Assembly (NCBI RefSeq): GCF_001854225.1
Contig: NZ_CP015208.1
Location: forward strand, 1,054,001-1,118,000
Direction: 5' to 3'
DNA length: 64,000 nucleotides
Source of the DNA: Candidatus Rhodoluna planktonica
GTDB lineage: Bacteria > Actinomycetota > Actinomycetes > Actinomycetales > Microbacteriaceae
Positions 1-8,468 of the stretch are shown here, one piece after another. The notes beneath the pieces are model-generated. The model ran no database searches. It was not told the origin of the DNA and was given only the letters and a program-made list of their open reading frames with translations. Every line of letters starts with the position of its first letter. Positions within the stretch are counted from its first letter, which is position 1. A program made the position numbers and the translations under genes.

Positions 1-614
1 GTTTCAACTACCTGCTGGCGCACAGACTTGCCAAGCACAGATTCGCGTACCCGATTCACCACCAAATGAGTTTGCTCGGGCAGAACCAACCGCAATTGCG
101 GCCAATTAGCTACCAGTCGATAGATAGCCGTTGGCTCGGTGCTAGAAATTACAACCACAGATTCTGAATGCGAGAAAAACTCGATAAGAGAGTTAGACAT
201 AGTGTTTTGGTCGACCAGAAAGCATCCAACTGCAGCATCTATGACAACCCAGTCAAATTCGGTTTCGCAAAACTGGAAGAGCTCAGCGAGAGATTCAGCA
301 TTGATCTCGCTTGCTCGGGTTCGGTTAGGCAACCCCGGAATGAGCACCAACTTGCCGTTAGGGCTAGACAGGCTGATAGTTAGACGCTCAAATTCTTCGG
401 AGCTTAGTCTTTTCTGACTGGCTAAGCGCAGCAGTGCGGCGATGCCTGCCGGCGGGGTGGCGAGCGCCAAATTTAGGTGTAGCCCTGGGTTTTCAAAATC
501 TAGGTCAACTAAAAGCACCCGTAAACCTCGGCTGGCCAGTTGAACGGCACCAGCAAGCGCAAGGCTACTTTTACCAACAGAGCCGCCAGCAGACCAAAAT
601 ACCGCTTTGCGCAT
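1..614 (-). CDS. ParA/MinD-like P-loop ATPase (3' part beyond window)
   Basis: The reading frame runs off the left edge, so the C-terminus is missing; about 204 codons are visible. The ATG at 614-612 shares one base with the TGA of the SAF-domain gene upstream. Seen: a deviant Walker A, GGSVGKSS, at residues 10-17; a LLVDLDFENPG strand at about residues 34-44; and a Walker B-like FDWVVIDAA strand. These are hallmarks of the ParA/MinD/CpaE (SIMIBI) ATPases that place cargo or pili on membranes or DNA. The signature lysine that normally opens the deviant Walker A (KGG) is not present, as in some CpaE/TadZ-like members. Together with the SAF gene this could be the start of a pilus or secretion locus, but no pilin or secretion ATPase is visible, so its role is unknown. 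Confidence 0.8.
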   Translation of the reverse strand, partial: MRKAVFWSAGGSVGKSSLALAGAVQLASRGLRVLLVDLDFENPGLHLNLALATPPAGIAALLRLASQKRLSSEEFERLTISLSSPNGKLVLIPGLPNRTRASEINAESLAELFQFCETEFDWVVIDAAVGCFLVDQNTMSNSLIEFFSHSESVVVISSTEPTAIYRLVANWPQLRLVLPEQTHLVVNRVRESVLGKSVRQQVVE

Positions 615-1225
615 CAGTCGATCAAAGTTGGTCTGAGCACGATTGATATTTTTGCTTCGGCGCCTACGGCTTTCAAAACCTCACCGACAGCCACCTGCGG
701 CACCCATAATTCGACACTGGTTTGCGAATTTGCGAAGACCCCATCGTTTTCAGAGACATTAGCCACCTCTGCGGCATCGACAAGCTTGACCGGCTCTTGA
801 AACTTTTCTTCGAGTTCACCAAACCACGCCCAGATATCAACGGTCGAACCGGGAACAACGCCCCGGGCAAGTGGCATGTTGGACCAGACCACAACCGGTG
901 CTCTGTCATCTAAAACTGCCGTTGCCAGATTAGCTTTGGAAATAAATTCGCCAGATCTAACCGGCCCCAAAACATAGGCCTGGGCGGGAAGCTCATCTTT
1001 GGTTAGGTACAACCCTGATGCTGAGCCTATGTCGATCTCAACCAAGCGAAAACTATTGGAACTAATGGAAGCACCCGCGGGCAAGTTTTGAGCAGCCACC
1101 CAAATCTCAGTTTTCTTGGAGTCGTCGGAGAGCATCAGCCATGCCGTAGCACTGCTGGATACTGCAATAACCAACCCAGCAACAATGCGAAAGACTGATC
1201 TTTGTTTGAGAGAGAAATTCTTCAT
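614..1225 (-). CDS. SAF-domain membrane-anchored protein (CpaB/FlgA-like)
   Basis: The protein has 203 residues: a short basic N-terminus, one membrane segment (about residues 11-31) and an SAF-like domain beginning near WVAAQNLPAGASI, a pattern shared with CpaB/RcpC and FlgA. An in-frame TTG at 1234 is possible, but the GGAGAG at about 1244-1239 lies 10 nt before the ATG at 1225 and only one base before that TTG, so ATG is chosen. It follows the upstream gene by 5 bp and overlaps the ParA-like gene by one base, so the three are probably one transcript. CpaB-type proteins are periplasmic or outer-wall parts of Flp pili. Here only the domain and the partner ATPase support such a role. Confidence 0.72.
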   Translation of the reverse strand: MKNFSLKQRSVFRIVAGLVIAVSSSATAWLMLSDDSKKTEIWVAAQNLPAGASISSNSFRLVEIDIGSASGLYLTKDELPAQAYVLGPVRSGEFISKANLATAVLDDRAPVVVWSNMPLARGVVPGSTVDIWAWFGELEEKFQEPVKLVDAAEVANVSENDGVFANSQTSVELWVPQVAVGEVLKAVGAEAKISIVLRPTLID

Positions 1226-1230
1226 AGTAA

Positions 1231-1743
1231 TCAATCTCTCCGATTAGCCAAGAATGCTCCGGAGTTATCCACAGCAAGAATTTGAACCTCATCTATGCTG
1301 GCGCTGGGTATGAAGGCAGTTGCCTGCGCCTGGTAATCGCGAATCATCACCAACGAACCCTCGCAAACCATAAGTGCCCCACGACACCAGCTTTGACCCT
1401 GAACCTGGATGCGCACCTCAGCCAATTTAGGCAGTTGCGCTAAGTAGCCGGCAAGATTCGTCTGAATCAGCATTGCCTGAGGTATTTTTGCGCTCGCCGG
1501 CACCAAGTTGACCAGCCTGGAAATTCGGCAGGTGGGCAGCACAATCCAGTAGCCCTGCATTAGCTCAAGACCTGCGACAAAATCACTACCGACCACGATA
1601 TTTGCCAATTGACGCGGCGGATTTGTAGCAGAGTTGAGCAACCCAATCCCAATCTGAGCAAGATGTTCGGCCATCAGCATTTCGGGTTGGGCCAGAAAAT
1701 CTAGTTCAGCATCCAAATCATCGAACCATGCATTTTCATCCAT
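1231..1743 (-). CDS. Conserved actinobacterial protein of unknown function
   Basis: The product has 170 residues, an acidic N-terminus (DENAWFDDLDAELDF) and then a mixed alpha/beta body with several short hydrophobic strands. There is no signal peptide or clear membrane segment. The opening resembles a small Microbacteriaceae protein often labelled Fis family regulator in automatic annotation, but no helix-turn-helix is apparent and I do not assign a function. The start ATG at 1743 is preceded by GGTGA at about 9 nt. It is the first gene of the short minus-strand unit that includes the SAF and ParA-like genes. A perfect DnaA-box sequence lies inside it near the 3' end. Confidence 0.6.
   Translation of the reverse strand: MDENAWFDDLDAELDFLAQPEMLMAEHLAQIGIGLLNSATNPPRQLANIVVGSDFVAGLELMQGYWIVLPTCRISRLVNLVPASAKIPQAMLIQTNLAGYLAQLPKLAEVRIQVQGQSWCRGALMVCEGSLVMIRDYQAQATAFIPSASIDEVQILAVDNSGAFLANRRD
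1265..1273 (+). other. Perfect DnaA-box 9-mer (TTATCCACA)
   Basis: TTATCCACA on the plus strand lies within the 3' part of the unknown gene at 1231-1743. A second identical copy is at 1782-1790. One copy alone could be chance. Confidence 0.4.
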
Positions 1744-1781
1744 TTTGATATTTCACCGAGTGGGCGAGAAATATTTCAGAG

Positions 1782-1790
1782 TTATCCACA
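1782..1790 (+). other. Perfect DnaA-box 9-mer (TTATCCACA), intergenic
   Basis: TTATCCACA lies in the intergenic space between the divergent genes at 1743 and 1895, about 25 bp upstream of the predicted -10 of the Rv3235-like gene. It could be a DnaA-responsive regulatory site. Confidence 0.45.
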
Positions 1791-1806
1791 GGTTTAGAAA
1801 ATCACT

Positions 1807-1835
1807 TGACCTTCGGATATACGAAGGTCTATCTT
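1807..1835 (+). promoter_or_regulatory. Predicted promoter with a palindrome filling its spacer
   Basis: TTGACC (1807-1812), a 17-nt spacer and TATCTT (1830-1835) give a sigma70-type promoter for the Rv3235-like gene. A perfect 8-bp inverted repeat, GACCTTCG-N6-CGAAGGTC (1808-1829), occupies the whole spacer, the geometry of an operator bound by a dimeric regulator. A second inverted repeat, CCTTGG-N5-CCAAGG, follows at 1843-1859 in the predicted leader. Confidence 0.5.
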
Positions 1836-1894
1836 CTTAATTCCTTGGTACGCCCAAGGCAGGCACATCTTCAAGAGCACAGTAGGGGGCAGTG

Positions 1895-2437
1895 ATGGCC
1901 GCAAATAAAAATGAAAAGAATGAGCAAGATCCAGACATAGCCAAAGCCAATAGCAACGAAGCTGAAGCGAAGCCGGCAAAAAAGAAAAGCCAGCCGAATA
2001 AGAAACGACCGTCTAGCAAAAAACCAGAACCGCGCAATGTCTCAAACCCAATCGAAGAAGCAGAGTTCTTCGGCAAAAAATACAACAAAACTTCCGAATT
2101 ACCTGACCCAGAGCTAATTTTGCGAGCTTTGGCTATTGGGGTTATCGAAGTTATCTCAGGCACCAGAAGTGCTTTCCAACTTGCTCGACTACTCAGTGAC
2201 GGGGTTCTCGAGCGACTCGTCCAGCGAGCTATCGATGCTCAGCAACAGCGCGATGCGCTAGGAATCAAAGCCAAGCATCAGCACTTCACGGTCGGTTCAA
2301 TCAAAACCACCTACCCTCGCGAAGGGGTAGTTGAATCGGCGGTAATCATGACATCACCGACTCGAAATCGAGCCGTTGCGATTCGCCTCGAAGGATTCAA
2401 CGATCGGTGGCGTGCTGTTGCACTTTCGGTGCTGTAA
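1895..2437 (+). CDS. Rv3235-like family protein
   Basis: The protein has 180 residues in two parts. The first 50-60 residues are a disordered, lysine- and glutamate-rich tail (AKPAKKKSQPNKKRPSSKK). The rest is a compact alpha/beta domain with LRALAIGVIEVISGTRSAFQLARLLSDGVLERL followed by a C-terminal part ending GFNDRWRAVALSVL. The signature matches the actinobacterial Rv3235 family, whose function is not known; these genes commonly sit beside secA, as here. AGGGGG at 1884-1889 lies 5 nt before the ATG, which favours ATG 1895 over the adjacent GTG 1892. It is a single gene closed by a strong terminator shared with the convergent secA. Confidence 0.72.
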   Translation: MAANKNEKNEQDPDIAKANSNEAEAKPAKKKSQPNKKRPSSKKPEPRNVSNPIEEAEFFGKKYNKTSELPDPELILRALAIGVIEVISGTRSAFQLARLLSDGVLERLVQRAIDAQQQRDALGIKAKHQHFTVGSIKTTYPREGVVESAVIMTSPTRNRAVAIRLEGFNDRWRAVALSVL

Positions 2438-2441
2438 GTAA

Positions 2442-2470
2442 AAAAGGGAGGCCTATGGCCTCCCTTTTCT
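2442..2470. terminator. Bidirectional intrinsic terminator between Rv3235-like gene and secA
   Basis: A perfect 12-bp stem, AAAAGGGAGGCC (2442-2453) with GGCCTCCCTTTT (2457-2468), encloses a TAT loop. A-rich and T-rich flanks on both sides let it serve both convergent genes. Confidence 0.9.
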
Positions 2471-5158
2471 TTATGACCTAAAGAAACTACTTCCTGCGCC
2501 ACTATCGGGTTTGGCTTCATTAGCAGCATTGCTGTTTGGAGCCGCTCTTCGAGGAGTGGCCGGCTTGGCAGCCTCGTTGCCTTGGTGAACCTCGGCGTTG
2601 CCATCCTCGTTAGGTGAAATGTAGGTCAAGGCAGACTGATCAACTTCTGTAACTGCTGGCTGGACCGAAACTTCAATGTTGAACAGGTAACCGACTACCT
2701 CTTCTTTGATGGCACCCATCATCTGCTGGAACATTCCGTAACCCTCGCGCTGGTATTCAACCAGCGGGTCGCGTTGCGCCATAGCTCGAAGGCCAATACC
2801 TTCTTTGAGGTAATCCATCTCGTAGAGGTGGTCACGCCATCTGCGGTCAACAACCGAAAGCACAACTCGACGCTCAAGTTCACGCATTGCTTCTTCGCCG
2901 ATTGACTCGGCGCGCTTTAGATAGGCAAGCTTGGCATCGCTGACGATTTCTCGGGTTAGCCAGGCACGGGTTAGTTTCGAGCGGTTTCCTGCTTCAGCCA
3001 AAACCTCTTGGATTTCTAGACCGATTTGGTAAATGGTCTTCAACTCTGCCCACAGAGCATCTAGGTTCCAGTCGCTGCCCGCACTGTCTGAGATGTGGCT
3101 CTCAACAATGTTGGCGATTGCATCTTCAAGGAAGCCTTCAACGCGATCGGCGATGTCATCACCCTCAAGAATGTGGCGACGGTCATTGTAAATTGCTTCA
3201 CGCTGACGGTTGAGCACATCGTCATACTTCAAAACGTTTTTGCGAATTTCAGCGTTGCGGCCCTCAACCTGAGATTGCGCAGACGCGATTGCCCGACTGA
3301 CCACCTTTGATTCGATAGCCATTTCGTCTGGAACACCCGAGCGGTTCATTAGAGCGCTGGCGGCACCAGAATTGAACAAACGCATCAGGTCGTCGGTTAG
3401 GGATAGATAGAAACGAGATTCACCCTGATCGCCCTGGCGACCCGCACGACCGCGAAGCTGGTTGTCGATGCGGCGTGATTCGTGACGCTCAGTACCCAAC
3501 ACGTACAAGCCACCGACACTTAGAACTTTCTCAGCCTCAATCGCAACTTCTTCTTTGATCTTGGCAAATTCTTGTTCCCAGGCTGCCTGGTACTCGGCTG
3601 GGTTTTCATCGGCGTCGAGGTTGCGTTTCTGCAGTGCTTCGACAGTGAGGAATTCAGCATTACCACCGAGCATGATGTCGGTACCGCGACCGGCCATATT
3701 GGTTGCCACCGTGACCGCACCTAGTCGACCTGCCTGGGCAACAATTGCCGCCTCACGGGCATGGTTTTTAGCGTTCAAAACTTCGTGGCGAACCCCGGCT
3801 TTAGCCAACAATTTCGAAAGATACTCGCTCTTTTCGACGCTGGTGGTACCAACCAAAACCGGCTGTCCGGTTTTGTGGCGCTCAACGATATCGGCAACAA
3901 CCATGTTGAATTTGACTTCTTCATTCTTGTAAATCAAATCTGGCTGGTCGATGCGAATCATCGGCTTGTTGGTTGGAATTGGGACAACCCCAAGCTTGTA
4001 AGTACTCATGAACTCAGCCGCTTCAGTTTCAGCGGTACCGGTCATGCCGGAGAGTTTTTTGTAAAGGCGGAAATAGTTCTGCAGCGTGATGGTAGCCAAA
4101 GTCTGGTTCTCGGCCTTTACCTCGACACCCTCTTTAGCTTCAATCGCTTGGTGAATACCCTCGTTGTAGCGTCGACCGGCCAAGATGCGTCCGGTGTGTT
4201 CATCAACGATTAGAACTTCACCATCCATGACCACGTAGTCTTTGTCGCGCTTGAACAAGGCCTTCGCACGAATCGAATTATTCAAAAACGAGATGAGCGG
4301 TGTGTTTGCCGACTCATAGAGGTTTTCAATACCTAGGTAATCTTCTACTTTTTCAATACCGGGCTCGAGAATGCCGATGGTGCGCTTCTTTTCATCTACT
4401 TCATAGTCGATGACCGGCTGCAGTTTTTCAGCAATCTTGGCAAATTCGGCGAACCAACGGTTAGCGTCACCCGAGGCTGGACCAGAAATAATCAGCGGAG
4501 TTCTGGCCTCATCGATAAGGATTGAGTCAACCTCGTCGACAATCGCGTAAAAGTGGCCGCGCTGAACCATGTCTGACTGCTGCCAGGCCATGTTGTCGCG
4601 AAGATAGTCGAAACCAAACTCGTTGTTGGTTCCGTAAGTGATGTCAGCCAAGTACTGCTCGCGGCGTTCTTGAGGATCTTGCCCCGACAGGATGCAGCCC
4701 GTGGTCATGCCTAGGGCACGAAATACGCGACCCATCAATTCACTCTGGTAGCCAGCCAAGAAGTCGTTAACAGTCACGATGTGGACGCCACGACCTGCAA
4801 TTGCATTTAGGTAGGCAGGCAAGGTAGCGACCAAAGTCTTACCTTCACCGGTACGCATTTCAGCAATGTTGCCCAGGTGCAGAGCCGCACCACCCATGAG
4901 CTGCACATCGAAGTGACGCAAGCCAAGCGTGCGCTTTGAAGCTTCGCGAACCGCTGCGAATGCCTCTGGTAGCAAATCATCGAGAGACTCGCCGGACGCG
5001 TAGCGGTCGCGCAGCGTTGTTGTTTCATTGCGCAACTCTTCGTCGCTGAGCGCGGTGAAATTTTCCTCGAGGGCATTAATTGCTTCGGCATAGTTGCGCA
5101 GACGTGCTAGGACACGGCCTTCGCCAGCGCGCAAGAGCTTGTCGATAATGTTTGCCAA
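2471..5158 (-). CDS. secA: Preprotein translocase ATPase SecA
   Basis: SecA is the cytosolic ATPase that drives unfolded preproteins through SecYEG. All family parts are present in 895 residues: N-terminal motor with Walker [10 protein letters not shown] (residues 101-109), [13 protein letters not shown] Walker B region (about 207-219), preprotein cross-linking domain, second motor domain ([33 protein letters not shown]) and helical scaffold. The C-terminus ends in a proline/alanine-rich tail without the CxC-x8-CH zinc motif, as in many actinobacterial SecA1 proteins. The start is TTG at 5158: GGAG lies 6 nt upstream and the sequence [13 protein letters not shown] is the normal SecA beginning. 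A large hairpin lies between hpf and this gene. Confidence 0.98.
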   Translation of the reverse strand: MANIIDKLLRAGEGRVLARLRNYAEAINALEENFTALSDEELRNETTTLRDRYASGESLDDLLPEAFAAVREASKRTLGLRHFDVQLMGGAALHLGNIAEMRTGEGKTLVATLPAYLNAIAGRGVHIVTVNDFLAGYQSELMGRVFRALGMTTGCILSGQDPQERREQYLADITYGTNNEFGFDYLRDNMAWQQSDMVQRGHFYAIVDEVDSILIDEARTPLIISGPASGDANRWFAEFAKIAEKLQPVIDYEVDEKKRTIGILEPGIEKVEDYLGIENLYESANTPLISFLNNSIRAKALFKRDKDYVVMDGEVLIVDEHTGRILAGRRYNEGIHQAIEAKEGVEVKAENQTLATITLQNYFRLYKKLSGMTGTAETEAAEFMSTYKLGVVPIPTNKPMIRIDQPDLIYKNEEVKFNMVVADIVERHKTGQPVLVGTTSVEKSEYLSKLLAKAGVRHEVLNAKNHAREAAIVAQAGRLGAVTVATNMAGRGTDIMLGGNAEFLTVEALQKRNLDADENPAEYQAAWEQEFAKIKEEVAIEAEKVLSVGGLYVLGTERHESRRIDNQLRGRAGRQGDQGESRFYLSLTDDLMRLFNSGAASALMNRSGVPDEMAIESKVVSRAIASAQSQVEGRNAEIRKNVLKYDDVLNRQREAIYNDRRHILEGDDIADRVEGFLEDAIANIVESHISDSAGSDWNLDALWAELKTIYQIGLEIQEVLAEAGNRSKLTRAWLTREIVSDAKLAYLKRAESIGEEAMRELERRVVLSVVDRRWRDHLYEMDYLKEGIGLRAMAQRDPLVEYQREGYGMFQQMMGAIKEEVVGYLFNIEVSVQPAVTEVDQSALTYISPNEDGNAEVHQGNEAAKPATPRRAAPNSNAANEAKPDSGAGSSFFRS

Positions 5159-5200
5159 GATTTACTCCAAACCTGATTTTGGTTGTTCTTCAATCTTAGA

Positions 5201-5236
5201 CTGCAGGCCCCTTCCCAACCGGGGAGGGGCCTGCAG
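5201..5236. repeat. Long inverted repeat between hpf and secA
   Basis: A 16-bp arm starting CTGCAGGCCCC pairs with its near-perfect complement across a 4-nt loop (one G/T mismatch). It may end hpf transcripts or shape the secA leader. There is no clear T-run after it on the minus strand, so a classical terminator is not certain. Confidence 0.6.
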
Positions 5237-5258
5237 GTTGCTAAGGTTCGCGACTGGC

Positions 5259-5885
5259 TTAATCGAGGCTGATTACTCCGTAATTCCAGCCTTTGCGTCG
5301 ATAAACCACGCTTGGTTTATTGGTTTCAATATCTAGGAATAGGTAGAAATCGTGCCCGACCAACTCCATGTGGTACAAAGCGTCGTCAACGGTCATTGGA
5401 ACTGACTCAAAGCTTTTGCGACGAATAACCACCGGACTTTCGCCAAAATCTGGCGCCTCAGACACCGATTCGACATCGTTGGTCTTGCCAAGCAAAACAT
5501 CAGAATCAACCGGACGAACGTCGAGCTCAGCAAAGTCGTGCGCGGTTAGCTCACTGGTTCCGATTGAACCGTGGCGACCGTGGTGAACTTTTCGCTTGTC
5601 ATTTGCCCGACGCAAGCGCTCAGAAAGCTTGCCCAGCGCTATGTCGAAGGCGGCAAATTTGTCGCTCGCGTGCGCCTCAGCGCGAATTACATGACCTGGT
5701 TCAAACACAGTAAGTTCTACCTGGTCTTCAGGGCCCGAGGTTCGGCTGTGATCATGTCGAGTTACTTTGATGGTGAGATTTTGAACTCGATGCGCCAGCT
5801 GCTCTACCTTGTGGGCTCGATCGGCGACATAGTCGCGAAAACGATCGGAAACCGTAAGGTTTTTGGCGGTGATGATAACTTCCAT
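5259..5885 (-). CDS. hpf: Ribosome hibernation promotion factor, long form
   Basis: This 208-residue protein is the long HPF type, which binds the 30S decoding site and pairs two ribosomes into inactive 100S dimers. The N-terminal S30AE/YfiA domain covers about residues 1-110 (IITAKNLTVSDRFRDYVADRAHKVEQL, then DIALGKLSERLRRANDKRKVHHG). The C-terminal dimerisation domain is at about 150-208 (DALYHMELVGHDFYLFLDIET, YRRKGWNYGVI). ATG 5885 is chosen because GGAGG lies 5 nt before it; the in-frame TTG at 5897 overlaps that site. It lies between comF-like and secA as in mycobacteria. A short palindrome just upstream of the ribosome-binding site may regulate translation. Confidence 0.95.
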   Translation of the reverse strand: MEVIITAKNLTVSDRFRDYVADRAHKVEQLAHRVQNLTIKVTRHDHSRTSGPEDQVELTVFEPGHVIRAEAHASDKFAAFDIALGKLSERLRRANDKRKVHHGRHGSIGTSELTAHDFAELDVRPVDSDVLLGKTNDVESVSEAPDFGESPVVIRRKSFESVPMTVDDALYHMELVGHDFYLFLDIETNKPSVVYRRKGWNYGVISLD

Positions 5886-5900
5886 GATGACCTCCAATTG

Positions 5901-5931
5901 CGGGCAACATTGCCCGTGATTGAAAGTTATA
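5901..5931 (-). promoter_or_regulatory. hpf promoter and leader hairpin
   Basis: On the minus strand a TATAAC -10 (5931-5926) overlaps the comF-like stop codon. About 10 nt later comes a 7-bp stem, CGGGCAA/TTGCCCG with a 2-nt loop (5916-5901), which ends 4 nt before the GGAGG of hpf. The hairpin would sit at the very 5' end of the message. Confidence 0.4.
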
Positions 5932-6670
5932 CCTTTTTTTCGTTGCGTGTTACCAATTTCAAACTTGTTTCAGCAAACGTCAAGAATGTGAAATTGACTA
6001 GGCTCAAAAGCTCGGCAGACAAAGTATGCGAAATGGCCCGCCTGGCTTCGAAAATGGATGCCCCGGTGGTAATTAGGTCGTCGATCAATAGCACCAATGA
6101 AGCCTGGCTGATGCTGCCATAAAACTTCATGCTGTTTCGACTAACTTCGAAACGACTGCCTCGGTCAAGTTTGGCCTGGTCGGCTCGGTCGCTAACCACT
6201 AGCCCTGCGGCAACCGAGATTCTGGCCGACTTGAACGCATCATGTTTGCGAAGCAGCTGGGCGCAGGCCTGAGCCAGCAGTTGCGCTGGCACGAATCCGC
6301 GTTTGAGTTTGGAAGTGCTGGTGCTTGGAATCGGTACCAAAACTATAGGCACTGAATTATTGTCTTGCCATTCTGCAACAAAATTTGATTTGAGCAAAGC
6401 GGCAACCATAAGTTCGGCCATCGGCTTTGCTAACGAAAAAAGCTGCTGTTCTTTGAAGGCAGAGATCAGTTTGGCAGCCTGCGGTGAATAGTCAACCACG
6501 GCTGTGCCGCAGATTTGGTGAAGCCCAAGTTGTGGTTGAGCGCGAGTTACATCCAGCGGATCGGTGAGCAGCGAAGAAAGGCAATTGCGGCAGATTACCG
6601 AGGGCTCGCTGTCACAGGAAAGACACTTTGCCGGTAGGAAAAAATCGAGCAACTTTTGGGTCAACGCCAT
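5927..6670 (-). CDS. ComF-family phosphoribosyltransferase-like protein
   Basis: The 247-residue protein has the ComF layout: an N-terminal zinc ribbon-like segment with two cysteine pairs (LPAKCLSCDSEPSVICRNCL) and a C-terminal type I phosphoribosyltransferase fold with the PRPP loop LLIDDLITTGAS. A central VLVPIPSTSTSKLKRGF matches the usual PVPxxxxRxxxRGFNQ region. In naturally competent bacteria ComF helps single-stranded DNA uptake; in Actinobacteria its role is mostly untested. ATG 6670 starts the usual ALTQKLLDFFLPAKC sequence; an in-frame TTG at 6733 lacks a ribosome-binding site. It follows lpqB as in mycobacteria (Rv3242c position). Confidence 0.85.
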   Translation of the reverse strand: MALTQKLLDFFLPAKCLSCDSEPSVICRNCLSSLLTDPLDVTRAQPQLGLHQICGTAVVDYSPQAAKLISAFKEQQLFSLAKPMAELMVAALLKSNFVAEWQDNNSVPIVLVPIPSTSTSKLKRGFVPAQLLAQACAQLLRKHDAFKSARISVAAGLVVSDRADQAKLDRGSRFEVSRNSMKFYGSISQASLVLLIDDLITTGASIFEARRAISHTLSAELLSLVNFTFLTFAETSLKLVTRNEKKV

Positions 6671-6773
6671 TGTTTCATTCTGGAGCTGGCCGTTTCGAAA
6701 TGGCACCGCAGAACTTAATTTGTGGATAGCCAAGCGGGACTAAGGGCCGATAACCAAAGCCAAAATATTGTGT

Positions 6774-8468
6774 TTAGTTGCCGGGGTAGGCAAATACGCT
6801 CACGTTGCTGGCAACGATAAGCCAACCAAAACCTCGGTACTGATACAAATTTCCGTTGGCTGAGAGGCCAAAGAAATTGCCTATTGCATTGACACCAGCC
6901 GCGGTGACAGGTTCGCTGAGTGGTGAAATGCTTCGGCTGAAACCACCCACTTTTAGAACAACCGAGACAGCTTGGTCCGAAGAGTTGGTGCCTGAGACAA
7001 TCAGATTTGATTCATCTAGCCATGATGCTGAAATCGGGCTTAGACCGACCGGGGTAATGTCGTGCGGGGTTCCAAACCTAACCGGAGAGCCGTCGCCGTC
7101 GCGCACCACAGGCACCAAGAAAACTCGCAATCCATTGGCTGAGTTCAACGTGAAAACTGCTCTGGCGCCATCAGCGCTTAGCGAGAATCCAGTTCGTTCA
7201 AACGCAATCAGTTGGCCAAGTTCGATTGGCTTGGCGACACCATTTTTGTCGATGGCTAAAATCGACGATCCGGCTGCCCTTCCAGCACTGATTACATAGC
7301 CACGCTGGTCTATCTTGGGTTGCAGCAAATTAGCCCGGGCATCGACCAGCGAAACCGCACTTGGTACCAGCTTCAATTGAGTTCGGTAAGCACCCGCCGG
7401 TGTGGTGAAAACCAACTCGTTGAAGCCTGAATCAATTGCGAAATCTTTGACTTCATAGTTTGAGATGATCTGGTTGAGCCGATCAAGTTTCGGACCGGCA
7501 GCACCGGTTGGATAACTGAGCTGACCTTCACGCAAGATAATCGGATACGACGCTGGAGCTACCGGTCGACGAATATTTCCGGTGGCAATATCTTGCGGTG
7601 CACGCTCGATCAAAATTTGTACATCGTAAATGTTCTCAAGCTGCACAAGGGTCTCTCGAAGCTGCTGCTTCATCAAAGACCGCTGCAGCGTGTTGGCGAC
7701 TAGGGCACGGTTAGTTAGGTCTACCGAGGCCACTCCGGCAACGACCGTAACTGCGTTCAGCGACAATTTCGTGCCCGAAGGTAAGGCGCTTCGCACCGCC
7801 TCTTTAAGCCAAGGATTAGGGCCTTTGAGAAGCGCATTGGTAAGACGAGTTGGGGTTGAGGCCCGGGAAGGGAACCACCGGGTATCAGGCACCAGATATT
7901 CGAATAGCGAATCGAAAAAATACAGGGAAACACTTTGGAAAATGTTTTCAAAAACCGGCTTGAGCACAACGGTTAGATTTGGAGCTTTAGATATTCGCCA
8001 CTCGCCGTTTTCTCGAACCAACTCAAGTTCCAGCAGTTCTGTCGACCCAGCTGATCGCTCCAGATAAATTCCATCCTGATCTACCTCAGCGACCACCGAA
8101 ACCGCAACGCTGGCAGTGTTGTTTGGATAGATGGTGACTGCAGGCCGGACGTTTTGAATCAGGGTTCGCTCTGCGGGATTCCATGTCGCACGAAAGTCGT
8201 TGGACAGGTACTCTCGAGCCACCGCATAGTCGTTCTGTGGACCGGTGCCTGCGTTGATAAATCCGTTCACAATCGCTTCGATGCTGTCGCCGACGCTGGG
8301 CCCCACCGGAGAGTAATACAAAAATTCGGAATCAGGATTGGCGTCAACCGCTTGACCGGTTCGAACATTTGAATTTGTTGGAATCATGGCGCAGCCGGTG
8401 AGTGCGATCGCCGCGGCAAACCCGACCGTAGCCGATATCAGTTTTTGCAAAGCTTTTAGGTTAGGCAT
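6774..8468 (-). CDS. lpqB: Lipoprotein LpqB (MtrAB accessory)
   Basis: LpqB is an exported lipoprotein that modulates the MtrB sensor kinase at the cell surface. The signal peptide ends in the lipobox LTGC with Cys26 as lipid site. A GerMN-type domain follows (about residues 190-300) and then a C-terminal beta-propeller-like LpqB domain to residue 564. The length is normal for the family. The gene overlaps the end of mtrB by 8 bp, so translation is probably coupled, and the mtrA-mtrB-lpqB order is the standard actinobacterial one. Confidence 0.95.
   Translation of the reverse strand: MPNLKALQKLISATVGFAAAIALTGCAMIPTNSNVRTGQAVDANPDSEFLYYSPVGPSVGDSIEAIVNGFINAGTGPQNDYAVAREYLSNDFRATWNPAERTLIQNVRPAVTIYPNNTASVAVSVVAEVDQDGIYLERSAGSTELLELELVRENGEWRISKAPNLTVVLKPVFENIFQSVSLYFFDSLFEYLVPDTRWFPSRASTPTRLTNALLKGPNPWLKEAVRSALPSGTKLSLNAVTVVAGVASVDLTNRALVANTLQRSLMKQQLRETLVQLENIYDVQILIERAPQDIATGNIRRPVAPASYPIILREGQLSYPTGAAGPKLDRLNQIISNYEVKDFAIDSGFNELVFTTPAGAYRTQLKLVPSAVSLVDARANLLQPKIDQRGYVISAGRAAGSSILAIDKNGVAKPIELGQLIAFERTGFSLSADGARAVFTLNSANGLRVFLVPVVRDGDGSPVRFGTPHDITPVGLSPISASWLDESNLIVSGTNSSDQAVSVVLKVGGFSRSISPLSEPVTAAGVNAIGNFFGLSANGNLYQYRGFGWLIVASNVSVFAYPGN

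Noticed and set aside
1265-1790. Chromosome origin suggested by DnaA boxes
   Set aside because: Only two boxes, no AT-rich unwinding element and no dnaA/dnaN genes nearby.
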